Shown one piece after another: positions 25,962 to 35,633 of a stretch of 64,000 nt of DNA. The position numbers and the translations under genes are program-made. Each line of letters begins with the position of its first letter. Within the stretch, counting starts at the first letter, position 1. A model generated the notes under the pieces. It had not been told where the DNA came from. It did no database searches and saw nothing but the letters and a program-made list of their open reading frames with translations. This DNA comes from Clostridium disporicum (GTDB lineage: Bacteria; Bacillota; Clostridia; Clostridiales; Clostridiaceae), in NCBI RefSeq assembly GCF_001405015.1, contig NZ_CYZX01000003.1, positions 163,782 through 227,781 on the forward strand, read 5' to 3'.

Positions 25962-28900
25962 TTATACTGGTAATATTATTGTAAATTTACTTCCTTTATT
26001 TAATTCACTTTCTAACGTAACCTTTCCGTTATGTAGCTCCACTATATATTTAACTAATGTTAATCCTATACCACTACTACTTACCTGAGTTGAATTCATA
26101 TTTTCTCCTTGCTCAAATCTATTAAATATGAACTTCTGGTCTTCTAATGATATTCCTAGTCCTGTATCCTCTACTGAAATACTTACTAACTCACCATAGT
26201 CTTTAATAAATACTCTGATTTCTCCACCTTCTTCAGTAAATTTAACAGCATTTCCTATAAGATTAATAATACATCTCTCTATTTCATTAGGATCACAACA
26301 TATTATTTTCTCCTCAATCTCTGGGTCTATAATTAGTTCAATTCCTTTTTCACTTATTAAACTACTCATTCCTAGTGCAGTTTCTTCAACTAAATATACA
26401 ATATCAATACCTTCTTGTTTTTTTATCTTATATGCACCTGATTCTATCTTTGAACTGTCTATAATATCATTTATAATTCCCAATAAATTATTAGAACTCT
26501 TCGTAATAATATTCAGATATTTTTCTCTATTTTCATTATATAAATTATCTTTTCCAACTAATGTCCGTACTAGCTGTACTGTTGCTATAATAATATTAAT
26601 TGGTGTTCTTAACTCATGAGAAAGATTTACAAAGTAATCATTTTTAAACTTCTCATTTTTAATGTTTCTTTCATATAACTCCCTATTCGTTTCCATCTGA
26701 GCATTTATTTCCTTAGTCTGCCTATCAACTATCGCTTTTAATATTTTAACATGATTTCTAACATAAATAACTATAGCAGCTATTATAATAAAATAAAGTA
26801 TAAATGCAGTTTTAGTTCTCCATATAGGACTTTTTACAATAAAGTTAAGAGAAGTTTCTTCAGTTATATCTCCATTACTCTTTATGCCCCTAACCTTAAA
26901 TGTATAATTCCCTGGCGATAACAAAGTATAAATAGCATTATTTCTATTTTCAGGATATTGCCAGTCACTATCAACCCCTTCAAGCATGTAGGTATATGAA
27001 ACTCCACCTATTCTACCATAGTCAGGTAAAAAATATTTAATCTCTATATTATTCTCATTATGATTAAGTTTGATAATCTCATTATCATCATAATCTATTA
27101 ATTGATTATTTACTCTAATATTACCTAATACAACCTTATCTTCATTATATATTTCTTCTTTTATTTCACTTGGATTAAATGAAATAATACCTTTATTTGT
27201 ACCAAAAAACATTTTACCACTCTTTGTCTTATAGGCTGCTCCCCTATTAAAAAGAGTTCCTTGTAAACCATCTGCTTCAGAGTAATTCGTAAACTTTTGT
27301 TTTTTTATGTTAAACTTACTTAAACCATTATTAGTTCCAATCCATAAGTTTCCTTCATCATCAATTAATAAAGAGTTTATATAATCATTTGCAAGTCCAT
27401 CTTTTTTAGAATAATTAGTAAATGTTTCTGTTTCTATATTAAATTTATTTAAACCGGCATTGGTACCTATCCACAAGTTACCATTACCATCACCTTGAAT
27501 ACAGTTTATAGTATCATAAGTTAAGTCATTATTATTATCATCACTTGTATAATTCTTAATTATCCCTTCTTCTTTATGAAACTTGATTAACCCTGTATAT
27601 CTACCACCAGCTAACCATAATATATTTTCATCTTCTTCATCCTGAAAGATATCAATTACCCTATAATTAGATAAGCCATATTCCTCAAAGTGACTATTAT
27701 AACTTTTTGCAAGATTTCCACCATTTTTATGTATATAAAAACCTTCATTGCTTCCAACCCATGTAGATTGTCCATCATAATAGAATTTCAAATAATTTTT
27801 ATTAGCCGCTTCTCCTAAGCGATTTTTATTAATGTTTTGTATAGTCCCATCTTCTTTTAATATCACATCCACAGACTCATCTGTAGAAAGCATAATTTTA
27901 CCGGGTTCTACCTCATGTAAATGGTTTATAGAATTACTGCTTAAAGATTGCTCCATTGTATCATCATGAACATATCTTATGGTCTCATTTGTTTCTTCGT
28001 TAAAACAAAATACTCCATTATATTTAGTTCCTACCCATATATCTCCATGACTATCTTCTAATATTGATGTAACACTGCTTTCAGAAATACCTAGGTTATG
28101 TAATAAATAATTATATTTTTTATTAAATTGTTGAGTATTATTTAATATACTCACTCCGTTATCTGTCCCTATCCAAATAACTCCATTCCTATCCTCATAT
28201 ACATAAGTTATATAATTACTTAATAAACTATTGGATACTTCTTTATCGGTTTTATAAACTTTAGTTATATCATCTTTTTGTTCATACTTTATTAATCCAT
28301 TTGAGCTTGCAAACCATATATTTTCCTGTGAATCACATAATATATAGCTGATATCTGTATTAATTCTTTCTCCTATATCTACATCAAAATAAACGCTCTG
28401 TATCTTATTATCATTAATATAATAAATCCCACTTTTTGTTGAATACCAAGTTTTATAATCGTTATCAAAATCTATACTATATATATATTTATTATTTTCA
28501 TGAATATCTTTCATTTTATTAATTTCAAATGTATTAATATCTATGTATGTTGCTCCACTTTTAGTAGCTACTACTATATTACCATCTTTAAACTCCTTAA
28601 TATCTGTAATATAGCTATTAGTTAAAGAGTTACTATTACCCTCTTCTGCATAATACTTTCTAAATTTCCCTGTTTGCTCATCATACATATTAAGCCCATC
28701 AGAAGTTCCAACCCACATTGTATTATTATTATCCTTAAATATAGCGGTCACGTGATAGTTTGATATCGAATAATCACTATTATAATTATTTCCTATTCTG
28801 GTGACTTCGTTAGTTTTCATATTTATTATACTTAAACCACCACCAGTTCCAACCCACATATTACCATTAGAATCTTCAGCTAAAGCTGTTATATATGTTG

Positions 28901-29201
28901 AATTTAAGCTCTTTTCATCTTCATAGGAATAATTATAGATTCGGACTCCACTTCCATCATATCTATTTAATCCATCTGCCGTCCCAATCCACATATATCC
29001 TCTAGAATCTTGTAAAATTTTTGTTATATAATCATTGGAAATCCCATCTTTTACTGTTAACGATTGAAAATTAACAGCATCATTTTTTACTATTTCATTA
29101 TCATATATAACTTTATCATCGGAGTATACGATTTGATTACCTCCGAGTACTATAATAAATAAAAATAGTAAAAATATTATATATTTTCTCTTTTTACTCA
29201 T
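25962..29201 (-). CDS. Two-component-regulator-propeller sensor histidine kinase
   Basis: A 1079-residue membrane sensor. A signal peptide or anchor (about 8-27) precedes a long extracytoplasmic region of 'Reg_prop' beta-propeller repeats (about 45-690, many WIGTxxGL motifs). A Y_Y_Y domain (about 715-785) and one membrane span (about 790-812) follow. The kinase core is complete: H box SHELRTP (His near 849), N box NLIGNAVKFT, G boxes DTGLGI and SSGIGLTL. Unlike Bacteroides hybrid systems it has no receiver or AraC domain at the C-terminus, so it needs a separate response regulator; none lies beside it. Such sensors usually detect glycans or their breakdown products. Confidence 0.88.
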   Translation of the reverse strand: MSKKRKYIIFLLFLFIIVLGGNQIVYSDDKVIYDNEIVKNDAVNFQSLTVKDGISNDYITKILQDSRGYMWIGTADGLNRYDGSGVRIYNYSYEDEKSLNSTYITALAEDSNGNMWVGTGGGLSIINMKTNEVTRIGNNYNSDYSISNYHVTAIFKDNNNTMWVGTSDGLNMYDEQTGKFRKYYAEEGNSNSLTNSYITDIKEFKDGNIVVATKSGATYIDINTFEINKMKDIHENNKYIYSIDFDNDYKTWYSTKSGIYYINDNKIQSVYFDVDIGERINTDISYILCDSQENIWFASSNGLIKYEQKDDITKVYKTDKEVSNSLLSNYITYVYEDRNGVIWIGTDNGVSILNNTQQFNKKYNYLLHNLGISESSVTSILEDSHGDIWVGTKYNGVFCFNEETNETIRYVHDDTMEQSLSSNSINHLHEVEPGKIMLSTDESVDVILKEDGTIQNINKNRLGEAANKNYLKFYYDGQSTWVGSNEGFYIHKNGGNLAKSYNSHFEEYGLSNYRVIDIFQDEEDENILWLAGGRYTGLIKFHKEEGIIKNYTSDDNNNDLTYDTINCIQGDGNGNLWIGTNAGLNKFNIETETFTNYSKKDGLANDYINSLLIDDEGNLWIGTNNGLSKFNIKKQKFTNYSEADGLQGTLFNRGAAYKTKSGKMFFGTNKGIISFNPSEIKEEIYNEDKVVLGNIRVNNQLIDYDDNEIIKLNHNENNIEIKYFLPDYGRIGGVSYTYMLEGVDSDWQYPENRNNAIYTLLSPGNYTFKVRGIKSNGDITEETSLNFIVKSPIWRTKTAFILYFIIIAAIVIYVRNHVKILKAIVDRQTKEINAQMETNRELYERNIKNEKFKNDYFVNLSHELRTPINIIIATVQLVRTLVGKDNLYNENREKYLNIITKSSNNLLGIINDIIDSSKIESGAYKIKKQEGIDIVYLVEETALGMSSLISEKGIELIIDPEIEEKIICCDPNEIERCIINLIGNAVKFTEEGGEIRVFIKDYGELVSISVEDTGLGISLEDQKFIFNRFEQGENMNSTQVSSSGIGLTLVKYIVELHNGKVTLESELNKGSKFTIILPV

Positions 29202-29416
29202 TTTCCCCCCGAATAATTAAATCAATATTTTTAACACCAATATTTTAGCAAAAACTTCCTTTTTTCGTCAATATTATAGTGGTAATTTTCAAATAAATTC
29301 ATAGTATTATTATATTAATATATAATATGATTCTGTTATCAAGTTCCATTTTTAACTATTTTAATATTGAATAAGCTTTTTATGTAAGCTTATTCACTTT
29401 AATTTTAAGAATAAAT

Positions 29417-29470
29417 AAAGAACTATATTTAAATCTCCTTATATAATAAGTAGTTTTTATATAGTTCTTT
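29417..29470. repeat. 12-bp inverted repeat after the PAP2 gene
   Basis: AAAGAACTATAT (29417-29428) and its complement (29459-29470) flank about 30 bases. It may act as a terminator for the PAP2 gene on the minus strand, but the loop is long and the T tail weak. The gap 29202-29516 otherwise holds only AT-rich DNA, including the promoter region of the kinase gene. Confidence 0.45.
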
Positions 29471-29516
29471 CTATTCATCTATAATACAATCACTATCTTC
29501 TAATGTTTTATTTATA

Positions 29517-30368
29517 TCAAGTATTTACCCTACCAATGTTTTCCTCACATTTTATATCCTCTTTTTTAATATATCTGCTTTCCAAAATAGCAAATATTAT
29601 TAAAGTTATTGTTACTCCCATTGTAACATCTGATGCAAAATGAGCTCCTACCATTATTCTACTTATTGGAACTACTAATATCCATAATAAAGAAAAACCT
29701 ATAAACCAATTTTTCTTTTCTCTTAAAGATGTAATAAATGTTGGAATTAATGTAATCCAAATCATAATAGCTGCATTTGCACTATGTCCTGATGGAAATG
29801 ACATAAATTCATTATCTGTTGTTAACTTCTGTGGAATAAACCAAAGAGAGAAACCTTCAAAAGAGCCTGTTGCAATCATATGCCTATATCGTTCTCTTCC
29901 CCATCCCATTTTAACTAAATTAAAAGTTATAACAACAAATACAAAAGTCAATACGCCTACAATTGCTGCGTTACGTAATTCCTCTCTATTAGTAGAGGAA
30001 TACTTTTTAGCAATTATATAAGAAATAACTATATATAAAGTAGCAATTATAGGAATAAGCACTGTAGGTCCATTAAAATATTTTACTGGTAGCATAGCTG
30101 CCATCAGTGCAAATAGGAGCAATAATATAATATATCCACCTGTTCTTAAATTATATTTTACTGACTTTTCTTCATTTCTAGTTAGCATTAAACTAACTGT
30201 GCAAAATGTTGCTATAACCGCAGCTGGAAATTCTCCAATAGCTTCAAATATCATCCCAAAACTACTATTAGAATTATAGATTGCATTTGAAATCTGTAAA
30301 TCAGTAAAAGCAAATATCACCAATAAAATACCAATAACTAATAACGTATATTTATAAGTTTTTCTCAT
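29517..30368 (-). CDS. PAP2-family membrane phosphatase
   Basis: A 283-residue membrane protein with about six to eight spans. The three phosphatase motifs are visible: a KxxxxRxR-like KMGWGRERYRH, PSGHSANA with the catalytic His, and SRIMVGAHFASDV with the second His. The family dephosphorylates phosphatidic acid, undecaprenyl pyrophosphate or related lipids. The gene lies 20 bases downstream of the broken esterase gene and shares its direction. Confidence 0.88.
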   Translation of the reverse strand: MRKTYKYTLLVIGILLVIFAFTDLQISNAIYNSNSSFGMIFEAIGEFPAAVIATFCTVSLMLTRNEEKSVKYNLRTGGYIILLLLFALMAAMLPVKYFNGPTVLIPIIATLYIVISYIIAKKYSSTNREELRNAAIVGVLTFVFVVITFNLVKMGWGRERYRHMIATGSFEGFSLWFIPQKLTTDNEFMSFPSGHSANAAIMIWITLIPTFITSLREKKNWFIGFSLLWILVVPISRIMVGAHFASDVTMGVTITLIIFAILESRYIKKEDIKCEENIGRVNT

Positions 30369-30388
30369 ATATTCATACCCTCATATAT

Positions 30389-31496
30389 TTATTTTGAATA
30401 CTTTAAAATAAATTTCCCCATTTCTATAGCACAATCTTCACTTTGTGGATATACCCCTATGTTATCTCCATAAGCATGTCCAAAGCCTTTGTATAATACA
30501 GTTGTTGTATCAACTCCAGCTTTAGTAAGCTTTGCTGCATAAGCTAAACATTCAACCTTTAAATAATCATGTTCTCCAACAGTAATAAAGGTAGGTGGTA
30601 GCCCCTTTGCTTCTCTTATATATGGAGTCAAATATTCATTCTTAACATCATTTGTACCTAATATATCTTCTAATCCTCCAGTCATACCCCCAAACATACC
30701 TAACATCATTTCAAGTCCTGCTCTGTGCTTTGGAGCCATTTCATATTCATCCATACTCCATTTAAAATACTCATCTTCAATACCTGCCATATTTACTGTA
30801 GGATAAAGTAATAGCTGACCTTTTACCATTCCTAAGTTATCTTCCATATCTCTTGTTGTACAGTATTGAGTCAGATTTCCTCCAGCACTATCTCCTGCTA
30901 CAAATATATTATTTTTATCTCCGCCAAATCCTTCTGCATTTTCATAAATCCATTTTAGTACAGAGTAACAGTCAGTATGCCCTATTGGATATGGATTTTC
31001 TGGAGCTAATCTGTAATCTACTGAAAAAGCCAATATGTCTGTTTTTCTCAACTATTAGTTTTACAAGTTCTTCAACAACATCTGGTGATCCTCCAAAGAA
31101 TCCGCCTCCATGAATATAATATAAAATAGGTGCATTTTCTTTAATAGTCTCAGACTTATAAATACGTACTGGTACCTCATATCCATCATCAGCTTTAACA
31201 GTTTTATTTATAATATCTATCTCTTTTTCAACTATTGGAATACTCTTAATTTCTCCAAACATCTTTCTTAACTTTTCAATCCCTTTTGCTGATGTATCCA
31301 TCTTTGTCATGCTTTTAGGCATAAATCTCATTATTGTCATTTGCTTTTTCATATCTTTATAAAGACGTGGATCCATAGCACCTTTTTCATCACTATCTGG
31401 TAAATTCTTAACTAAAACTTCTACTCCTTTTATATTTACCAATTCTTGCCTTTCAACTATCTTATTTAATAAATCTTGTGAATATTTTCTACTCAT
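30389..31496 (-). pseudogene. Alpha/beta hydrolase (HSL-type esterase) with a frameshift
   Basis: Two reading frames together make one full esterase of about 370 residues. The first (start 31496) carries the oxyanion motif HGGGFFGG and stops soon after; the second carries DYRLAPENPYP, the nucleophile motif GDSAGG, an aspartate region and the His segment GFGHAYGD. The frame changes in a run of five T on the plus strand (31042-31046, A on the coding strand). Removing one base restores VEKTDILAFSVDYR. It could be a real inactivating mutation, a slippery homopolymer with phase variation, or a sequencing error. An AraC regulator gene lies just upstream. Confidence 0.85.
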
Positions 31497-31553
31497 TTTT
31501 CCTCTCCTTCCCCATTACCAACTTTTATAAAACCTTTACATAACTAATAAAAT

Positions 31554-31594
31554 TTAAACGCACATTTTGCTTATATTCAAATCTGTGCGTTTAA
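31554..31594 (-). terminator. Terminator after the AraC-family regulator gene
   Basis: An 11-bp stem (TTAAACGCACA/TGTGCGTTTAA) with a loop of about 19 bases is followed on the minus strand by AATTTTATT. It separates the AraC gene from the esterase pseudogene. Confidence 0.7.
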
Positions 31595-31602
31595 TTTATT
31601 AA

Positions 31603-32514
31603 TTAGATATTATCATTTTTAATTAATTTATTGTTGTAATTTCTTGTCCACTTTTCAGCTGTTTCTTGACAATTTATTAATTGACGATATTTTGATGGAG
31701 TCATATTGTATTTTTCTTTAAATATGTTTATAAATGATTTTACATTTAAAAAGCCATGTGTAAGTGCTATATCCTGAATATTATCATCGCTATTAATTAA
31801 ATCTTCATAAGCTTTTGAAAGCCTATAATTGGCTAAATACATTTTATATGTAACTCCAAACCACTCATGAAATTTCCTTGAAAAATACTCACTACTCATA
31901 TAGAATTGTTTAGAAATTTTATCTAACGATAATTCTTCTCTGTAATTTTCACCTATATACATTAAAATTTCCTTTTGTTTATCTCTATATTTAAAATAAT
32001 TTTCTAAGTTAGAATTATCATCTTCAACTGTAAAATTAGATAATAAAATATATAATATTTCATAAAGATATGAATTAATCTTAATATAATCTAATTCCTC
32101 TGGATTCAAATATATATCTTTAATAGTCAAAAAAATATCTACTAATCTTTTTTTGCTATTACTTTTCTTATAAATATCAAATCTAATATTATCAATATTA
32201 GGATATACGCTTTTTATAAAGTCATAAGATAAAACTAAAATGATTCCACCACATAATTTTCCTTGCTTTTTTTCTATCTCATGTACATCTCCGCTATTTA
32301 CAAAAATAAAATCTCCACAATTAACTTTAATACTTCTACCGTTAATAACCCCTTCTACTTGCCCTTCTGTTAAAAATGTAATCTCTATACTCCTATGCCA
32401 ATGGGGCCCTATATAAAAAGCACTTTTCGCATCAATATTTTCCTTTCCCCAATATCCTAACATAGCCGGTATATTAGGGTTTAAATTAACCTTTTCATAT
32501 GTAACACCATTCAT
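31603..32514 (-). CDS. AraC-family transcriptional regulator with cupin sensor
   Basis: A 303-residue regulator. The N-terminal half is a cupin (HWHRSIEITFLTEGQ, then GDFIFVNSGDVHEIE), and the C-terminal half is an AraC double helix-turn-helix (residues about 180-285, ending NIFKEKYNMTPSKYRQ). Cupin-AraC proteins usually sense sugars. It lies upstream of the esterase pseudogene in the same direction, but a hairpin separates the two. Confidence 0.88.
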   Translation of the reverse strand: MNGVTYEKVNLNPNIPAMLGYWGKENIDAKSAFYIGPHWHRSIEITFLTEGQVEGVINGRSIKVNCGDFIFVNSGDVHEIEKKQGKLCGGIILVLSYDFIKSVYPNIDNIRFDIYKKSNSKKRLVDIFLTIKDIYLNPEELDYIKINSYLYEILYILLSNFTVEDDNSNLENYFKYRDKQKEILMYIGENYREELSLDKISKQFYMSSEYFSRKFHEWFGVTYKMYLANYRLSKAYEDLINSDDNIQDIALTHGFLNVKSFINIFKEKYNMTPSKYRQLINCQETAEKWTRNYNNKLIKNDNI

Positions 32515-32563
32515 AATATTCTCCCCTTTTTGACTAATACCTTCTAATATTGATACTATTTAT

Positions 32564-33019
32564 TTAATTCGTTAAAGGAATCACCTTATCAGGTTCATCA
32601 TATCCTCTCTCTAATAAAGATATTCCTTTTAAATTATTATCTTCTAAATATTTATTACTTTCCTCATTATTTATTGGATTAAACATAAGCCCTATAGCTA
32701 CAGTAATTAATGCTATTACCGATACTAAAACTACCCCAAAGCTTGGTTTCTTATAGTTAAGAACATTTTTCACTCTGCTCTTAACCTCACCTTCTCCAAA
32801 TGCTATAGGGGCTATACCTACTTTATTCTTGTCAGTTGCAAATAATAATAGAGACATAGAATACTCTTTTTTTATTTTACTTCCCAATTCTTTTACTACC
32901 GTCTCATCACATGACATTTCCATATCCTTTGACATTAATATAAACGAAAGCCATACAAATAAGATTACATAGGAAGAGGTTATACTCATTTTTAGAACTG
33001 TTAAGAACAATTTATCCAT
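32564..33019 (-). pseudogene. BlaR1-type M56 sensor with a large internal deletion
   Basis: A 151-residue remnant. Residues 1-22 match the first membrane span of BlaR1/MecR1-like proteins. The next residues (from WLSFILMSKDMEMSCDE) match the part that normally follows the HExxH zinc peptidase motif, so the middle membrane spans and the peptidase site are missing. One C-terminal span remains (about 94-112), and the normal sensor domain is cut to about 35 residues. The reading frame is intact across the join. It starts two bases after the BlaI stop codon. It cannot work as a protease; whether it does anything is unknown. Confidence 0.75.
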
Positions 33020-33021
33020 AA

Positions 33022-33384
33022 TTATTCCTCCTCATATTTATCAATCAACTCTTTTAATTCATCAGCTTGTTTCTTACTTAACTTTTTATTTCCCATAAAT
33101 GCAGCTAAAAACTTAGGTAAAGATCCACCAAATGTATCCTCAACAAATTCCTCACTTTTATATTTAAAATATTCATCTTTTGATACAAGTGAAGTAACTA
33201 TTGAATTATTATTTTCTAATATCCCTCTTAAACATAGTTTTTTAAGTACAGTATATGTAGTGGATTTTTTCCAATTAAATTTCTCTTCACATAAAGCTAC
33301 AAGATCACCGGATTTTATAGGCTCACTATCCCATATAATCTCTGTAAACTTCATTTCTCCTTCTGCTAACTTATACTCTTTCAT
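33022..33384 (-). CDS. BlaI/MecI-family repressor
   Basis: A 120-residue winged-helix repressor of normal length. The DNA-binding segment WKKSTTYTVLKKLCLRGIL (residues about 38-56) and the C-terminal dimer helices match BlaI, MecI and CopY-type proteins. BlaI is normally inactivated by BlaR1 protease, but the adjacent BlaR1 gene has lost its peptidase site, so induction by that route should be lost. Two palindromes upstream (33401-33447) are the likely operators for self-repression. GGAGGGG precedes the start. Confidence 0.9.
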   Translation of the reverse strand: MKEYKLAEGEMKFTEIIWDSEPIKSGDLVALCEEKFNWKKSTTYTVLKKLCLRGILENNNSIVTSLVSKDEYFKYKSEEFVEDTFGGSLPKFLAAFMGNKKLSKKQADELKELIDKYEEE

Positions 33385-33400
33385 CCCATTCCCCTCCTTA

Positions 33401-33447
33401 GTCTATCGATAATAGACCTTATATGGTTTACTCTATCACTGATAGAC
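33401..33447. promoter_or_regulatory. Tandem BlaI-type operators
   Basis: GTCTATCGATAATAGAC (33401-33417) and TCTATCACTGATAGA (33432-33446) are dyads with TCTAT/ATAGA arms, spaced 30 bp centre to centre. They lie 17 and 48 bases before the blaI start. This is the arrangement of autoregulatory BlaI operators, although the core sequence differs from the staphylococcal one. Confidence 0.7.
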
Positions 33448-33553
33448 CTAATTGTAAATATATTCCTTTTACATTTTTTATTATTTCAAATTTAAACCAT
33501 TAAAACTTAATTATACTTGATATAAACAAGTTCAGCTAAAATTGCAAAATAAA

Positions 33554-33597
33554 TATACCTGTAGCAGATATTTTAATATCTTTATGCCACAGGTATA
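33554..33597 (-). terminator. Terminator after the deaminase-fold gene
   Basis: A 9-bp outer stem (TATACCTGT/ACAGGTATA) contains an inner GATAT/ATATC stem; the minus-strand tail is TATTTATTTTG. Confidence 0.65.
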
Positions 33598-33600
33598 TAC

Positions 33601-34734
33601 TTACTCACCATATTTCTTGTGATATTTAACTTTTACATTTATATTAGGATGCATTTCACAAAACTGACTAATTACATAGTAACAGCTTGGACACGGTTCC
33701 CATTTACTATACAATATAAGTTCACCATTATCCTTTAATTCTCCACCTGAAATTTGCTTATGTATTTCTTCAAATATCTTTTTTTCACTATCATTAACTC
33801 TTTTATATCCTACTCCTAGTTTACCTAATTTATTAACCTTACAAGCTTCAAAAGCAGCTTTTCCTAAATAAGGTGCATTACAATAACCCCTTATATTATT
33901 TTTACCACTTATAGCCTTAAACTCTTTGCCATTAAATGAAGCTATAGCAATATTTATAGTATCTTGAAGTGCTTCACTTTGGTCTATCTTAAAAGATTTT
34001 ATTTCACTTTCATGGGATTTCATATATTTATTTAAATTTTTTATTAGCCTTTCCATTCTAGGTATATTATTATTTAAATGTTGATGATATTCTACTGTTC
34101 CTTTTGTTGCTTTAATATAATCTTTATTAAGTTCTTTTGGAATATCTATGGATAATGTTTTAACTCTTTTTTGTACATTATAATTTTCAAATATTTTATC
34201 ATTTTTATTTGATATCATTCTTTTTAATAACTCAATATCTTTAGCATAAACATAATATTTACTTAGTTCTTTTTCGATGTTATATATTTTATCTATTCCA
34301 CTCTTATCAATAACACTAGATATTTTAGGTTTTAAAGTTTCAATAATATTTATAATTTCATCTACATCATCTTGAATAGATGGCTCTCTTTCATATTCTT
34401 CCCTATCTATATGTAATCTCTTTATTCCTTTTATTTGTCTACATAATTTTTTATGATTATCTTCAAATAATACTATTTTCTCAATATAATCAATAAAACT
34501 ATTTATGTTATCAGCTCTAAAAGTATGTTCTTCATCTTTAATAAAACTATGTAATTTATCAGCTACTTTTTCATCTACATTAAATACCTCTATAATTTCT
34601 TTTTTTAAGTTATTATCTTCTATTTCCTTAAGTCTATAACCTTCTTTTAGAGAAGCTTCTTTAAAATCTCTTATTGTACATATATCTATTCTTACTTTTT
34701 TTCTTTTATTTAAAGTTATATTATCTTCTCTCAT
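33601..34734 (-). CDS. Free-standing deaminase-fold protein (bacterial toxin deaminase type)
   Basis: A 377-residue protein with no signal peptide. The last 95 residues (from 283) have the pattern of the BURPS668_1122/toxin-deaminase family (PF14424): VNDSEKKIFEE with catalytic E317, then WEPCPSC with zinc cysteines C348 and C351, then VISQF and PNINVKVKY. In this group the usual HAE is written DSE. The first about 210 residues are helical and charged, and I do not recognise them. Such domains normally form the tips of polymorphic toxins, but here there is no secretion leader, no repeats, and no obvious immunity gene. Its own terminator and a 38-base gap to the upstream Crp/Fnr gene suggest that they share a transcript. 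Substrate and role are unknown. Confidence 0.7.
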   Translation of the reverse strand: MREDNITLNKRKKVRIDICTIRDFKEASLKEGYRLKEIEDNNLKKEIIEVFNVDEKVADKLHSFIKDEEHTFRADNINSFIDYIEKIVLFEDNHKKLCRQIKGIKRLHIDREEYEREPSIQDDVDEIINIIETLKPKISSVIDKSGIDKIYNIEKELSKYYVYAKDIELLKRMISNKNDKIFENYNVQKRVKTLSIDIPKELNKDYIKATKGTVEYHQHLNNNIPRMERLIKNLNKYMKSHESEIKSFKIDQSEALQDTINIAIASFNGKEFKAISGKNNIRGYCNAPYLGKAAFEACKVNKLGKLGVGYKRVNDSEKKIFEEIHKQISGGELKDNGELILYSKWEPCPSCYYVISQFCEMHPNINVKVKYHKKYGE

Positions 34735-34772
34735 ATTTACCTCTTATCTTTTGATTAGTTAACTACAAACTT

Positions 34773-35444
34773 TTAATCAAACAACTTTTCTTCTAACTTG
34801 TTATAATTTAAAATAGTTATACTTTTTCTATCAAAATCAATAATAGCTTCATCCCTTAAGTTTATCAACTCTCTAGATAGTGAAGGTCTAGGTATACCTA
34901 AATAAGCAGCTATATCTTCCTTACTTTCATTCAACATAATAATATTAGAATTTGCTATACTACTCTTTTCTAAAATATAATCAACCACTTTATGGTTAAT
35001 AGACTTTAATGAAGTGCTTTTTACCTTTTTATTTAACATAATTACTTTATCGCTTAAAAGAGTAATAAAATTTTCTAAAATTTTTTCACTTTTAGAACAT
35101 AATTTTAATATTTCTTTTCTATTTATAAAAATAATCTTACAATCACTTTTTGCAATAACTGTAGCTGGATATAAAGATTTGCTCGATATAACAAGTGCTT
35201 CCCCAAAAACATCTCCTTCTGATAATTTAGCTAAAACTATACTTTTTCCACTTGAATAAATTCTTTCTAATTGAATTAGGCCTTCCTCTATTATTCCAAT
35301 ATTTTCACAAATATCACCCTCTTGAAATAATATTTGTCCCTTATTATAGCTAGTTTCTGAGTATTTTATATACGAGAAAATACTTTCTATCTCCTCATCA
35401 CTTACTCCTTTAAAAAGAAAGTTATTACTTAATTTATTCTTCAT
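34773..35444 (-). CDS. Crp/Fnr-family transcriptional regulator
   Basis: A 223-residue regulator with an N-terminal cyclic-nucleotide-type beta-barrel (about 10-125) and a C-terminal winged helix (about 150-215) with the recognition stretch GIPRPSLSRELINL. The start is the ATG at 35444, six bases after GGAG; a TTG upstream lies in front of the ribosome binding site and is not needed. No Cys cluster for an Fe-S centre is present. This subfamily includes HcpR, which controls hybrid-cluster proteins in clostridia; two matching dyads near the hcp genes at 44.8 and 46.1 kb make it a candidate, but that is an inference. The deaminase gene follows it. Confidence 0.88.
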   Translation of the reverse strand: MKNKLSNNFLFKGVSDEEIESIFSYIKYSETSYNKGQILFQEGDICENIGIIEEGLIQLERIYSSGKSIVLAKLSEGDVFGEALVISSKSLYPATVIAKSDCKIIFINRKEILKLCSKSEKILENFITLLSDKVIMLNKKVKSTSLKSINHKVVDYILEKSSIANSNIIMLNESKEDIAAYLGIPRPSLSRELINLRDEAIIDFDRKSITILNYNKLEEKLFD

Positions 35445-35590
35445 AATAAACTCCAAATATATTTTATTTTAAATAATCCAATATCTTATCTATATTAATT
35501 GCTTCTCTATATTTTAATCATAAATTTCTAATCATGCAATGTAATAATCTATATTTAATTATTTCCAATATTACAATGATTGTTAAAAAT

Positions 35591-35632
35591 AATAAAGCTC
35601 CATTAAACAACTTAGTCTAATAGAGCTTTATT
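35591..35632. terminator. Terminator after the GH13 glucosidase gene
   Basis: A long stem (AATAAAGCTC-C-ATTA paired with TAAT-A-GAGCTTTATT) is AT-rich at its base and ends at the stop codon of the glucosidase gene. It could work in both directions. Confidence 0.75.
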
Positions 35633-35633
35633 A

